Shown in pieces: positions 1-8,890 of a stretch of DNA of 64,000 nt. How positions within the stretch are numbered: position 1 is the first letter of the stretch; the number at the start of each line of letters is the position of its first letter. Origin of the DNA: Sphingopyxis microcysteis (GTDB lineage Bacteria; Pseudomonadota; Alphaproteobacteria; Sphingomonadales; Sphingomonadaceae); the NCBI RefSeq assembly GCF_012274265.1, contig NZ_JAANYY010000002.1, positions 1,302,001 through 1,366,000 of the forward strand, given 5' to 3'. The position numbers were made by a program, and so were the translations under genes. The notes below the pieces were generated by a model. The model made no database searches, was not told where the DNA came from, and saw only the letters and a program-made list of their open reading frames with translations.

Positions 1-1026
1 AATCTTTTCGGACGTCGGAACGATGTCGAGGATCGGCTGCCCGGCGCCAATGACCCCGCCGGGCGTAATCAACCGCAGATTGGCCACGCGCCCAGCGACG
101 GGTGCGACCACCTGTTGGCGGGTGCGAATATCGCTGCTGACCGTCAGTTTTTCGCGCGCTTCGGCGATCTGGAGCTGGACCTGGCGCTGCTGGCCGGTCG
201 CCTCGAGCACCATCTGACCGCGCAGCGAGACCATCTGCGCGCGCGTCTCACCAATCGTATCCCGCAGCCGGTCGAGATTGTTGGTAAGCTTGCCGCGTTC
301 GCCGTCGACCAGCGCCTTTTGCCGTTGCAGCGCGAGGAGTCGGGATTTGCGCTCCAGCCCCTCATCGACAAGCATGTCGACGCCCATCTGTTCGTCGTCG
401 AGCAGCTTCGCCTGATCGGTCAGCGCCGCGATCTGCGCCCCCGAACTGCGAATGTCGGCGTTCGACTGCCCGATCCGCTGCGACAAGATCTGCGCCTGTT
501 CCGCCAAGCCACGACGCCGCGAGGCAAATTCCGCATTGGACGCGGCGATGATTTCCTTCACCTCGGGATCGCCAGCCGCCGCCAGCAGTTCGGCGGGATA
601 GCGGACCGTGGGCAGCCCCAGCCGCTCGGCGGTGAGCCGTGCGTCCTGCGCGAGCAGACCGTAAAAGCTCGTCCGCAAGGCCGCGTCCGAGGCCTCGCTT
701 TGCGTCTCGTCAAACAGCACGAGCGGCTGGCCGGCGCGTACCTCCTGCCCTTCCTTGACCAGGAACTGGCGGACGATGCCGCCTTCCAGATGCTGGACCG
801 TGCGGCGGCCACCGCCTTCGGCCTCCAGAAACCCACTGGCGATCGCCGCGCTATTCAGCGGGGCAGCCCAGCTCCAAGCCGCGAAAGCGAGAACAAACAG
901 CCCGATCGACAACAGCGCGAGCCGCATCGAGCCGTTCACCCGCGGTCCGGCGACATCATCATCGGGAGATGGCAGCGCGAGACGCACCGGATCGCCATCT
1001 TCGCCCAGGCGAAAAGGAATGTTCAT
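1..1026 (-). CDS. T1SS periplasmic adaptor, HlyD family (3' end outside window)
   Basis: Membrane-fusion subunit that would link the inner-membrane ABC ATPase to a TolC-type channel in type I secretion. The ATG at 1026 opens a frame that stays open through all 342 codons to the window edge, so the C-terminus is missing. A single membrane segment lies at about residues 35-54, after a short cytoplasmic head. It is followed by the HlyD lipoyl-like signature HLEGGIV (79-85), then a long Gln/Ala/Glu/Arg-rich coiled-coil hairpin (about 125-285), and the return strand begins before the edge. The start overlaps the stop of the upstream ABC gene as ATGA, implying translational coupling. The family call is secure; the substrate is inferred to be the RTX protein at 6239-8428. 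Confidence 0.93.
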   Translation of the reverse strand, partial: MNIPFRLGEDGDPVRLALPSPDDDVAGPRVNGSMRLALLSIGLFVLAFAAWSWAAPLNSAAIASGFLEAEGGGRRTVQHLEGGIVRQFLVKEGQEVRAGQPLVLFDETQSEASDAALRTSFYGLLAQDARLTAERLGLPTVRYPAELLAAAGDPEVKEIIAASNAEFASRRRGLAEQAQILSQRIGQSNADIRSSGAQIAALTDQAKLLDDEQMGVDMLVDEGLERKSRLLALQRQKALVDGERGKLTNNLDRLRDTIGETRAQMVSLRGQMVLEATGQQRQVQLQIAEAREKLTVSSDIRTRQQVVAPVAGRVANLRLITPGGVIGAGQPILDIVPTSEKI

Positions 1027-2819
1027 GCCTCCATTCCCCCTTGTTTGAACATCGCCGGATTGGCCTTGCCGGGCCCGCCCGGAGGCACTGCTTCGCCGGG
1101 AGGGATCGATCGCCGTTTACCAGCCATCTCCTCGACCACCGTCCGGGCATCGCCGAATTTCGCAACCTGCCCGTCCATCATCAGCAGTATCTTGTCGGCC
1201 AGTTCGAGCAGATTGGCGCGGTGCGAGACGATAATCGTCGTCATGTTCAGCGTTTTCAGTTTCTTGATCGTCGCGAGCAATGCGGCGTCGCCGCGCGCAT
1301 CGAGGCTGGCATTTGGTTCGTCGAGCACGATCAGCGGCGGTAGCCCGAACAGCGCGCGCGCCAGCCCGATGCGCTGGCGCTGACCGCCCGATAGCTGATG
1401 CCCGCCATCGGTCAGGACGCAGTCATAGCCGCCATTCAGATGCAGGATCATTTCATGGCAATCGGCCAGCTTCGCCGCCGCGATCACGTCGGCGTCGCGG
1501 GCGTCGGGACGAAAGCGTCCGATATTCTCGCGGATCGATCCAGGCAGCAGTTCGACGTCCTGCGGCAGATAGCCGACATTTGGCCCGAAATCGCTGCGCA
1601 TCCAGTCGAACGTGTCGGCGCCATCGAGCCGCACATGCCCCGACAAAGGCTTGAGGACGCCGACCAGAAGCCGCGACAAGGTCGTCTTCCCCGACGCCGA
1701 TGGCCCGACGATCGCCAGCGACGTCCCCGGCGCGATCGCGAAACTGACGTTCTTCAGGATCGCCCCCTTCATGCCGGGCGCCGCATAGGTCAGATTCTCG
1801 ACCGCCATCGCGCCCGACGGTTTGGGCAGCGCCATCTGCGAGGGACGCGGCGTCGGTAGGTCACAGAATCGCGACAGCCGCTGCAGGCTCTCGCGCGCCA
1901 GCACAAATTGTTTCCAATAGCTCATCGCCGCCTCGATCGGCGCGAGCAGGCGGGCGATCAGAATCGATCCGGCGATCATCGCGCCGCCGGTCAGTTGCTG
2001 GTCGAGCACCAGCAGCGCCCCGATGCCGAGCACGGCAACCTGCACGAGATTGCGGACGAATTTCATCCACGCCAGGATCTTGCTCGATTGAAACTGCGTC
2101 CCGTCGACCGCGTCGGTTTCGGCAATGTAGCGCTCGCGCCAATGCGCGATGGTGTCCTTGCCCATCCCCATCGCGTCGATGACTTCGCTGTTGCGTACCA
2201 GCGATTCGGCATATTGCATGTTCGCGGTGGCAAGCGCCTGGGTGTCGCGGATCGCCGTGCGCGTGATCCGTTCATTGTACCAGGTCAGGCCGAACAGCAT
2301 CGCGGCGCCGACGGCCGACAGCAGCCCAAACACCGGGTGCAGCAAGAATACGACGAGCAGGTAAAGCGGCACCCACAGCATATCGACGACACTGAACACC
2401 GTGGGGGTCGAGATGAAATTCTTAACCTGCGTCAGTTCACGGAGCGCTTCGAGCCGCACATTCGGCGCGATCAGCCTTTGCTCGAGCGAACGCAGCAGCA
2501 GCGTCGGTCCCAATTGCTGGGCCATCCAGGTCCCGACGCGATTGGCCACCTGCTGCCGGATGCCGTCGAGCATCGAGCCCAATGCCACGACCAGCGTGAT
2601 CGCGAGCGCGAGGAAGAACAGCGTATCCTTGCTCTGGCTGGTCAGGACGCGGTCAAAGACCTGCATCATGTAAAGCGACATGGCGAGCGCCGCCATGTTG
2701 GTGATCGCCGAGAACAGGATGAGCCGGACCGCAATCGGCTTTTGCGGGATCAGGAGCTTTTTGAGCAGATTGTCCGGATTGTCGGACGCCCGCCCCGCGG
2801 CGAGAGGATTCCAGGACAT
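1023..2819 (-). CDS. T1SS permease/ATPase, PrtD-like ABC transporter
   Basis: Inner-membrane ATPase/permease that powers type I secretion. Of 598 residues, the N-terminal half is a six-helix ABC exporter domain (about 30-310) with no N-terminal C39 peptidase region, the usual PrtD layout. The nucleotide-binding domain shows Walker A GPSASGKT (372-379), the Q-loop glutamine near 420, signature LSGGQ (476-480), Walker B LIVLDE (496-501) and the switch histidine at 533, so it should be catalytically intact. It lies 2 bp after the LuxR-type gene and overlaps the HlyD gene by 4 bp, forming a regulator-ATPase-adaptor operon. The partner channel is probably the divergent TolC gene at 4386. Confidence 0.95.
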   Translation of the reverse strand: MSWNPLAAGRASDNPDNLLKKLLIPQKPIAVRLILFSAITNMAALAMSLYMMQVFDRVLTSQSKDTLFFLALAITLVVALGSMLDGIRQQVANRVGTWMAQQLGPTLLLRSLEQRLIAPNVRLEALRELTQVKNFISTPTVFSVVDMLWVPLYLLVVFLLHPVFGLLSAVGAAMLFGLTWYNERITRTAIRDTQALATANMQYAESLVRNSEVIDAMGMGKDTIAHWRERYIAETDAVDGTQFQSSKILAWMKFVRNLVQVAVLGIGALLVLDQQLTGGAMIAGSILIARLLAPIEAAMSYWKQFVLARESLQRLSRFCDLPTPRPSQMALPKPSGAMAVENLTYAAPGMKGAILKNVSFAIAPGTSLAIVGPSASGKTTLSRLLVGVLKPLSGHVRLDGADTFDWMRSDFGPNVGYLPQDVELLPGSIRENIGRFRPDARDADVIAAAKLADCHEMILHLNGGYDCVLTDGGHQLSGGQRQRIGLARALFGLPPLIVLDEPNASLDARGDAALLATIKKLKTLNMTTIIVSHRANLLELADKILLMMDGQVAKFGDARTVVEEMAGKRRSIPPGEAVPPGGPGKANPAMFKQGGMEA

Positions 2820-2821
2820 GT

Positions 2822-4021
2822 TTATCGTCCCAGTTGCGCAGAGCTATCCGCAGCGTTGAGCGGCAGCACCAATCCCGAGATCAATCCGGCCAGTTCCATC
2901 TGGCGGTGAACCCCCAGCTTCGCGCGGACGCGCTTCAAATAGGTGCGCGCGGTTTCCTCTGACAGGCCGCACCCTTCCGCCGCATTGCACAGGCTGCTCG
3001 ATTTCAGGAAATGCCCCAGAAACCGCTGCTCGGACGGAAGCAAGCCGAGGGCTTCGAGCAGCGAGGTCGGCGCATCGACCTTGCCCGGCCCCATGATGAT
3101 GACCATGGCACAGCGCGTCATGCTGTCCCCGGTGCGCGATTTGGCCGAGATGACATAGGCGAGGCGCCATTCGCCATCGCGGCAATCGAGCCGGAAAACA
3201 TCTTCGACCGGCGCGTCGGGCGCCGCGGTGGCGGCGCGGCGGATGCTCTCGCGCAGCTGTTTGGCCTGTGCCGGATCGGCGGCGACGATCGCGCCGTCGG
3301 CGGCGCGGATCAGCCATTTTCGTTGTTCAACCAGTCCGGTCGCGGCACTGTTCAGGAACAAGGGCTGCGCGTCGGCCGACAACAGCGCCATCGCCATCGA
3401 TACCCGGTCGAACATTCCCTCCAGCATGGCGGAACGCTGCGACTGCTGCGCCAGCTGCGCCACGCCGGTCGCCGATTCGGCGAGCAGCGGCGCGATCAGT
3501 TGCAGCGATGCGGCATCGCGATCGCTGAAATGTTCCCCGCCGCCCTCGCGAAAGAACAGCGCGCGAATGACTTTGCCCTCGCGCTTCATCTGGATCGCGA
3601 TGCCATTGTGGAGCGGGCTGTCGGCGTCCGCATCGACGGGGCCGTTCGTCGCACCGAAGAGGGCGCCCGAAAATTGGAAATGATGCACCGGCTGCTCACC
3701 AATTCGTACCCAGACGTCTTCCACCATCGCCAGCAGGCGCCGGGTGGCAGCGGCATCGCCGCGCACCTGGTCAAAACCGATCAAAAATGCGTGGCGTTGA
3801 TGCCCGACGCCCGGCAAGGTGACGGTCAAAATCGCCGATGCGACATCAAATTGTGCCAGATAATCATGCCAAAGCCGCCGGGTGTTGGCGGCGACATCGA
3901 TCGACAGCGGATGGTCCGCCATGACGTCATGATTTTCGCTTTCCGACACCCCCTCAAACAAATGGGCATCGTCGCGGATTGATTCTGCATACTGCGTCGA
4001 AAATTCCATTGTCGCAGACAT
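2822..4021 (-). CDS. LuxR-type HTH transcriptional regulator heading the T1SS operon
   Basis: About 399 residues from the ATG at 4021. The last 65 residues form a LuxR/GerE-type winged HTH, recognised by the spacing of 'LPSEQRFLGHFL', 'GLSEETARTYLKRVRAKLGV' and a final hydrophobic helix. The large N-terminal part matches no sensor domain I can name with certainty; it may be a PAS/GAF-like ligand or partner domain. The frame stays open up to a GTG at 4312, but the extra 97 residues read like untranslated leader, so I prefer 4021, which has a G-rich stretch just upstream. It is followed after 2 bp by the ABC gene, so it likely controls its own secretion operon and perhaps the divergent tolC. 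Confidence 0.8.
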   Translation of the reverse strand: MSATMEFSTQYAESIRDDAHLFEGVSESENHDVMADHPLSIDVAANTRRLWHDYLAQFDVASAILTVTLPGVGHQRHAFLIGFDQVRGDAAATRRLLAMVEDVWVRIGEQPVHHFQFSGALFGATNGPVDADADSPLHNGIAIQMKREGKVIRALFFREGGGEHFSDRDAASLQLIAPLLAESATGVAQLAQQSQRSAMLEGMFDRVSMAMALLSADAQPLFLNSAATGLVEQRKWLIRAADGAIVAADPAQAKQLRESIRRAATAAPDAPVEDVFRLDCRDGEWRLAYVISAKSRTGDSMTRCAMVIIMGPGKVDAPTSLLEALGLLPSEQRFLGHFLKSSSLCNAAEGCGLSEETARTYLKRVRAKLGVHRQMELAGLISGLVLPLNAADSSAQLGR

Positions 4022-4385
4022 TATGGCCCCCAAAAAACATCGTCCCCGAAGCGAGGCCAACCTCGCAACGGGCGTTTCACGCGCGACCATGATGTCTGGC
4101 GCAATGCTCTGGTTACGGGCCAGAACGCACGCACCCACCGGGATCGGCTGAAGCCCTTTTTTCCCGGCGTTGGCTGTCGATTGATGCGAATCTCTCGATA
4201 GCGTCGCCTGCCGTGACGGATGCTGGCGACGGGCTTTGTCTATTTCGATTCGGCGGATTGAGTCTATTACCCCCTCGGACATATCCGTTAGAGTAGTTTC
4301 CCGTTCCGCCACCGCACATTACTCTTTGGTAACTACAAAAATGAGGGGTCGGCACTCGAATCTGTGATGATTCAGGAGGGGTGAC
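4022..4385. promoter_or_regulatory. Divergent promoter region between LuxR-T1SS operon and tolC
   Basis: This 364-bp gap separates the leftward LuxR-ABC-HlyD operon from the rightward TolC gene and must hold both promoters. Near the tolC end it carries GTAGTT (about 4291-4296) and the inverted AACTAC (about 4331-4336), about 35 bp apart, in a locally AT-richer stretch. The tolC ribosome binding site AGGAGGG is at 4374-4380, 5 bp before its GTG. I could not identify -35/-10 boxes with confidence. Confidence 0.45.
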
Positions 4386-5957
4386 GTGCGGAAATCATGG
4401 ACTTTTTGGGCGAGCGCCCTTGGCGCGCCGGCCGCCGTCGCGGCGTTCGCGTTCGCCGCGACTCCGCTGCTGGCGCAATCGGCGTCGCCCGCCGCCGCGC
4501 CGGCGAGCACGATGGCCGCGCTCGCGCGTCAGATCGTCATCTCCAACCCCGAGATCGCGGCGCAGCGCCATCAGGTCCGGGTGGCGGCGGCGCGACTCCA
4601 GGCGGCAGAGGCAGGCTATCTGCCAACCATCGAAGCGAACGGTGCGGTCCAACGGCGCGAGATCGACATCAAGAATGGGAGCAGCACGAACGACGCGCGA
4701 TATACCGCCGGACAGGCGGGGATCGAGGCACGTCTCCGCTTCTACGACGGCGACCGCACGTATAACGGCGTCAAAATCGCCAAGGCCGAACTGGAAGCGA
4801 CGAGCGCGGGGCTGGACGCGATCACGTCGGACATCCTGCTGGAGCTGCTGACCAGCGCCGCGGACGTCCAGCTCAATCGCAAGATCCTGCAATTCACCGA
4901 AGCACAGACCGAAGCGATCGGAGAGCAGCTGCGCGCGACGTCGCGTCGGCTGGAATTTGGCGAGGCCACCCGTACCGATGAGGAACTGGCGCGCGCGCGG
5001 CTCGCGACCTCGCAGGCCGGGGTGCTTGCCGCAACCGAAGAATTGGGCGTCAACGGACATCGGTTTCGCAATGTCAGCGGCCAGTCGGGAACGATGGTTC
5101 CGCCGCTGCCGCCGCTCGCGCCGGTTCCTTCGTCACTTGCCGCCGCACAAAAGATTGCACAGGACGCCGCGCCGCGGCTCCGCGCGGCGCGGCTGAATGC
5201 CCAGGCGGGCAAGTCGGCGGTGCATTTCGCGACCGGCGCCTTGCTGCCCCAGCTCAATGCCGTGACCGGCTATGACTATCTGACCGGCGGCGCGACGAAC
5301 ACTTTCACGGGCAAATATCCCGACGATCGTTCTTCGCTCTATTATGGGCTGGAACTGCGCGTGCCGATTTTCCTCCCGCGCGACCATGCCGAGGTGCGCC
5401 GCGCCCGCGCCGTCCGCGATCAGCGTCTCTCGCAAACCGATATGGCAGTGCGGACGGTAGCCGAGGAGGTGGCGAGCGCCTGGACCCGCTGGCAATCGGC
5501 AAAGAGCACGATCGCGGCGGCTGAAACGGCAGTGGCCGCCACCCAGGAAGCGGCAGAGGGCATCAAGAAGGAAGCGGTCGGCGGCAATCGCACCCTGACC
5601 GACGTGCTGAACGCGCAGAATGAACTGTTGAACGCCCGCGTGACCCTCGAGCGCGCGCATCGCAACGAATTCGTCGCCCGCGCAAGCTTGCTCGCGGCGA
5701 CCGGTCAGCTCAACGCCCAGGCGATTCTCGATGGCCGGTGCTGCGGCGCCGACACGAGCGAGCGCCCGATGATGTCCGCGCTCGGCCGCCCCCGCTTGAC
5801 CGAGGTTGGCAAAGCGATTGTCGATCCCGCAACGGCACCTCGCCCGCAGATGTCATCGCTGGGCCAGACGCCCGATAGCACCCCCGCCGACGCGGGTGCG
5901 CCCGCAGGCAGTTCGGGGCGTCCCGCCAGCTCTGCGCTCGGCCGCAAACTTAACTAG
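4386..5957 (+). CDS. TolC-family outer membrane channel with repeat-bearing C-terminal tail
   Basis: Outer-membrane export duct, 523 residues. It starts at GTG 4386 behind a strong AGGAGGG site. A signal peptide (hydrophobic core about 10-30, cleaved after an Ala-Gln end) is followed by two TolC-like repeats rich in Ala/Gln/Arg helices, with the conserved 'TLTDVLNAQNELLNARVTLE' end helix near residues 400-420. The C-terminal 65 residues extend beyond the usual TolC fold and contain three copies of R-P-x-x-S-[AS]-L-G-[RQ] starting at 460, 486 and 512, exactly 26 residues apart. It is divergent from the first T1SS operon and upstream of an RTX gene, so it is the likely exit channel for that system. 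Confidence 0.92.
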   Translation: MRKSWTFWASALGAPAAVAAFAFAATPLLAQSASPAAAPASTMAALARQIVISNPEIAAQRHQVRVAAARLQAAEAGYLPTIEANGAVQRREIDIKNGSSTNDARYTAGQAGIEARLRFYDGDRTYNGVKIAKAELEATSAGLDAITSDILLELLTSAADVQLNRKILQFTEAQTEAIGEQLRATSRRLEFGEATRTDEELARARLATSQAGVLAATEELGVNGHRFRNVSGQSGTMVPPLPPLAPVPSSLAAAQKIAQDAAPRLRAARLNAQAGKSAVHFATGALLPQLNAVTGYDYLTGGATNTFTGKYPDDRSSLYYGLELRVPIFLPRDHAEVRRARAVRDQRLSQTDMAVRTVAEEVASAWTRWQSAKSTIAAAETAVAATQEAAEGIKKEAVGGNRTLTDVLNAQNELLNARVTLERAHRNEFVARASLLAATGQLNAQAILDGRCCGADTSERPMMSALGRPRLTEVGKAIVDPATAPRPQMSSLGQTPDSTPADAGAPAGSSGRPASSALGRKLN

Positions 5958-6238
5958 CAAGCAAGTTTTCTTTCTGGACTGTTCTGTTTCGGCAATCCCC
6001 GAAACGGCGGAAATCCGTGCATTTTCGAAAGCTGACGGCTTCTACGCGCCGTCGACCTGCCCCAAAATGAACCACTTCATAAAATTATCCGCCATGTCCC
6101 CAAGCAGGAATGTCCGGTCCCCCTGCCCCGCCATATCCCATTGTCATGGCCTCGAGTTTTCGGGGTCATTGGGGGGATGAGCAAGCCGAGTCGGCGATCA
6201 CGCATCCCTTGCGACCCATGAAAGAAGAGGATAGCGAA
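5958..6238 (+). promoter_or_regulatory. Leader region of the RTX gene
   Basis: This 281-bp gap lies between tolC and the RTX protein. No convincing terminator follows tolC. A short AT-richer run (about 5958-5990) could carry a promoter. The ribosome site for the RTX start is AGAGGA at about 6225-6232. Upstream in-frame ATG 6218 and an open frame back to 6110 exist, but lack a better ribosome site. Confidence 0.35.
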
Positions 6239-8428
6239 ATGCCTACAGTAGGACCTTCTAGCGCACCGAATAGCGCAAAGCTGCCCACCTCGCGCGGGCA
6301 AGTACTTGGGACGAATTCGGTCGACTTCATCGACCTGAATGCGATCACCTCGACCGCTGCGCTGCCGTATAACGCACGCGGCAACGGCGGCAACGACACC
6401 ATCTATGGCAACAACTTCGACAACGATCTGTATGGCGATGCGGGCGACGACAATGTCATCGGCCGCAGCGGCAATGATCGCGTCGATGGTGGTGCCGGCA
6501 ACGACACGCTGATCGGCGACCAAGCGTCGTTCGTCGTCGTCGGCCCCGGCAACGTCGTCTATACCGGCGATGACAATGGCGGCGCGGACGGTAACGACAC
6601 GTTGCTTGGCGGTGCCGGCAACGACACGGCCTGGGGTGGCGGCGGAAACGACTTCATCCGCGGCGACGCCGGCAACGACACGCTCAACGGCCAATCGGGC
6701 GATGACCGTATCGAAGGCAGCGCGGGCGACGACGTCATCGACGGCGGCACCGGCAACGACAATCTGTTCGGTGGCACCGAAACCGACGTGATTGCTGGTG
6801 GTGACGGCGACGATTATATCGAAGGCGGTACCAACACCAACGGCGTCGATCAGATCAACGGCGGTGACGGCAATGATGTGATCTTTGGCGACAATGGCGT
6901 GGGTCGCAAGGCCGACGGCGATTTTGCTTATAACCAGAGCAATTATAATCGCGGGAATGGCCATGCCGACAACATCTTTGCCGGTGCTGGCGACGACCAG
7001 GTCTTTGGCCAGGGCGGTAACGACGTCATTGACGGCTGGACGGGTGACGACCTGCTTTGGGGTGACGACGGCAACGACGTCATTCTGGGTTGGACCGGCA
7101 GCGATGCGCTTGACGGTGGCGAAGGCGACGACGCGCTGTACGGCGAGGATGGCGATGATGAGCTCAGCGGCGATGCCGGGAATGACCTCATCCGCGGCGG
7201 CGCCGGCTTTGACTTTGTTCAGGGCGGTGCTGACGACGATGACATCGGCGGCGGCGACGACGACGATACGCTGAACGGCAACGACGGCGACGATCTGGTC
7301 CACGGCGACGCGGGCAATGATCTGATCTGGGGCCAAAGCGGCGACGACGAGCTGTATGGCGATGACGGCGACGACGTGATCCGCGGTAACGGGGATCCCT
7401 TCTTCGATCCGCTCGACCCGACCAACACCGATGCCGACTTCATCTCGGGCGGCAACGGCAACGACACCATCAACGGTGACGAAGGCAACGACGTTCTCCA
7501 GGGCAATGACGGCAATGACCTGATTGCTGGTGACGCGGGCAACGACAACATTGATGGCGGCGACGGTGACGACAATCTGTCGGGTAACGATGGAGCCGAC
7601 GTCGTCGCAGGCGGTGACGGCAACGACCTCATTCAGGGCAACAACGGCGCCGACAATCTGTCGGGTAACGACGGCGATGACCTGATCTATGGTGGTGCCG
7701 GCAACGACACCATCAACGGCAATGACGGCGACGACCAGCTTGCTGGTGACGCTGGCAACGACACCATGTTCGGTGGCGCCGGTGACGACATCATGTATGG
7801 TGACACGCTGTACGAAAACCTGGGCAATCCGGGCGGCGGCAACGACACCATGTCGGGTGGCGACGGCAACGACTATATGTCGGGCGGCTTCGGCAACGAC
7901 GTGATGAACGGCGATGACGGCGACGACAGCATCCGGGGCGACACCGGCAATGACACCATCAACGGTGGCCTTGGCGATGACAATCTGGAAGGTGAACAAG
8001 GCAACGACACCATCACTGGTGGCGAAGGCGACGACCATATGTCGGGTGGCGCGGGCAAGGATCTGTTCCTGTTCGACTCGACCGACGCTTCGCCGGGCTT
8101 TGGCTTCGACGTCATCGGTGCGCCGTTCAGCCTGGGATCGGGCCGCGACTTCAACCTCGCGAACCGTGATACCCTGGTGTTCGACGTTGACGCTGGCTTC
8201 GATCCGGCGAACGACATGTTCGTCATCACCGGCGACTGGGACGGTCAGGGCGATGCGCTCGACGTGTTCGTCTTCACTGCCGCCGGCGCTGTCCTGATCG
8301 AAGACTTCTGGGAAGGCGCTTCGGCTCCGATCGCGGCGCTCGCTGCACTCGGTGCCTATGACTCGGTTGCCGCGATCAACGCGTACAGCCAGGGCAATGC
8401 GTCCTATGACATGATCACGTTCGTCTGA
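6239..8428 (+). CDS. RTX calcium-binding repeat protein, T1SS substrate
   Basis: Secreted protein of about 729 residues, built almost wholly of RTX nonapeptides (GGxGNDxxx / GNDGDDxxx, several dozen copies, about residues 40-610) that bind calcium and fold as a beta-roll outside the cell. There is no Sec signal; the last 110 residues are non-repetitive, end in an aliphatic 'ITFV' and are the likely uncleaved T1SS signal. A short non-RTX insertion occurs near nucleotides 7396-7440. The ATG at 6239 is preferred because AGAGGA lies 7-12 bp upstream; ATG 6218 is the alternative. No catalytic domain is visible, so it may be a surface-layer or matrix protein. It sits beside a T1SS ATPase, adaptor and TolC and is followed by a strong terminator. 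Confidence 0.9.
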   Translation: MPTVGPSSAPNSAKLPTSRGQVLGTNSVDFIDLNAITSTAALPYNARGNGGNDTIYGNNFDNDLYGDAGDDNVIGRSGNDRVDGGAGNDTLIGDQASFVVVGPGNVVYTGDDNGGADGNDTLLGGAGNDTAWGGGGNDFIRGDAGNDTLNGQSGDDRIEGSAGDDVIDGGTGNDNLFGGTETDVIAGGDGDDYIEGGTNTNGVDQINGGDGNDVIFGDNGVGRKADGDFAYNQSNYNRGNGHADNIFAGAGDDQVFGQGGNDVIDGWTGDDLLWGDDGNDVILGWTGSDALDGGEGDDALYGEDGDDELSGDAGNDLIRGGAGFDFVQGGADDDDIGGGDDDDTLNGNDGDDLVHGDAGNDLIWGQSGDDELYGDDGDDVIRGNGDPFFDPLDPTNTDADFISGGNGNDTINGDEGNDVLQGNDGNDLIAGDAGNDNIDGGDGDDNLSGNDGADVVAGGDGNDLIQGNNGADNLSGNDGDDLIYGGAGNDTINGNDGDDQLAGDAGNDTMFGGAGDDIMYGDTLYENLGNPGGGNDTMSGGDGNDYMSGGFGNDVMNGDDGDDSIRGDTGNDTINGGLGDDNLEGEQGNDTITGGEGDDHMSGGAGKDLFLFDSTDASPGFGFDVIGAPFSLGSGRDFNLANRDTLVFDVDAGFDPANDMFVITGDWDGQGDALDVFVFTAAGAVLIEDFWEGASAPIAALAALGAYDSVAAINAYSQGNASYDMITFV

Positions 8429-8477
8429 GGACAAGGCTTCGTACGGGGAGCCACTCCTCGACGGACCTCTGCTAACT

Positions 8478-8508
8478 GGAGGGCAGGCCGCGGCCTGCCC
8501 TCCTTTTT
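8478..8508 (+). terminator. Rho-independent terminator of the RTX gene
   Basis: A perfect 26-bp palindrome (8478-8503) of 13-bp arms with a very GC-rich stem, followed by five T, 50 bp after the RTX stop codon. It isolates the RTX transcript from the M23-type gene. Confidence 0.93.
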
Positions 8509-8890
8509 ATGTTCCGGAGCCAGGATATTTTCCCGGCGCTGCAACCAAATAGCAGCTCGCCGGTGGCCAATTTTTGAAATGTCCCCATCAGGGAATGGCA
8601 GGAAACCGCGCTTTCCGCCAATTTTGACACAAGGATGACGGGCAAGAATCATCCGGACGATGCCTGCTTTAGCCAAGCAGGTCTGCAGAGATTGGGTGTA
8701 ATAAAAGTAGGAATCCTGCCGACGACCCGGGGGCAATTTCGCCTCACGACAATTGGCAGAGTTTATAGTTCGGCCAGCTCCCGCTGGCTAGCCGTGTCCG
8801 CCGCCACGCCCCCTGGCGGCGGCCGGCGTCGAAATTCCATCGATCGTCACTTTTGCGCCGCGAACGCCTGTCCGCAACAAGAGCCCGACC
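8509..8890 (+). other. Intergenic region upstream of the M23-type gene
   Basis: About 380 bp with no convincing gene; short open frames here lack ribosome sites. It presumably carries the promoter of the following gene. I see no repeat or structured RNA in it. Confidence 0.4.

Noticed and set aside
115-1383. A rightward 422-codon frame over the HlyD and ABC genes
   Set aside because: It crosses two recognisable genes on the other strand, has no domain, and its composition is that of a shadow frame.
2844-3317. An Arg-rich frame inside the LuxR-type gene
   Set aside because: It is an out-of-frame reading of a gene with a clear HTH in the correct frame.
4086-4312. N-terminal extension of the LuxR-type protein to the GTG at 4312
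   Set aside because: The added residues read as basic, low-information leader, lie in the divergent promoter region, and no good ribosome site precedes the GTG.
6077-8434. A 785-codon valine-rich open frame antisense to the RTX gene
   Set aside because: Its regular V-V-A-x-x-x pattern is the exact mirror of the repeated GGxGNDxxx codons. There is no ribosome site, and the RTX strand explains the sequence.
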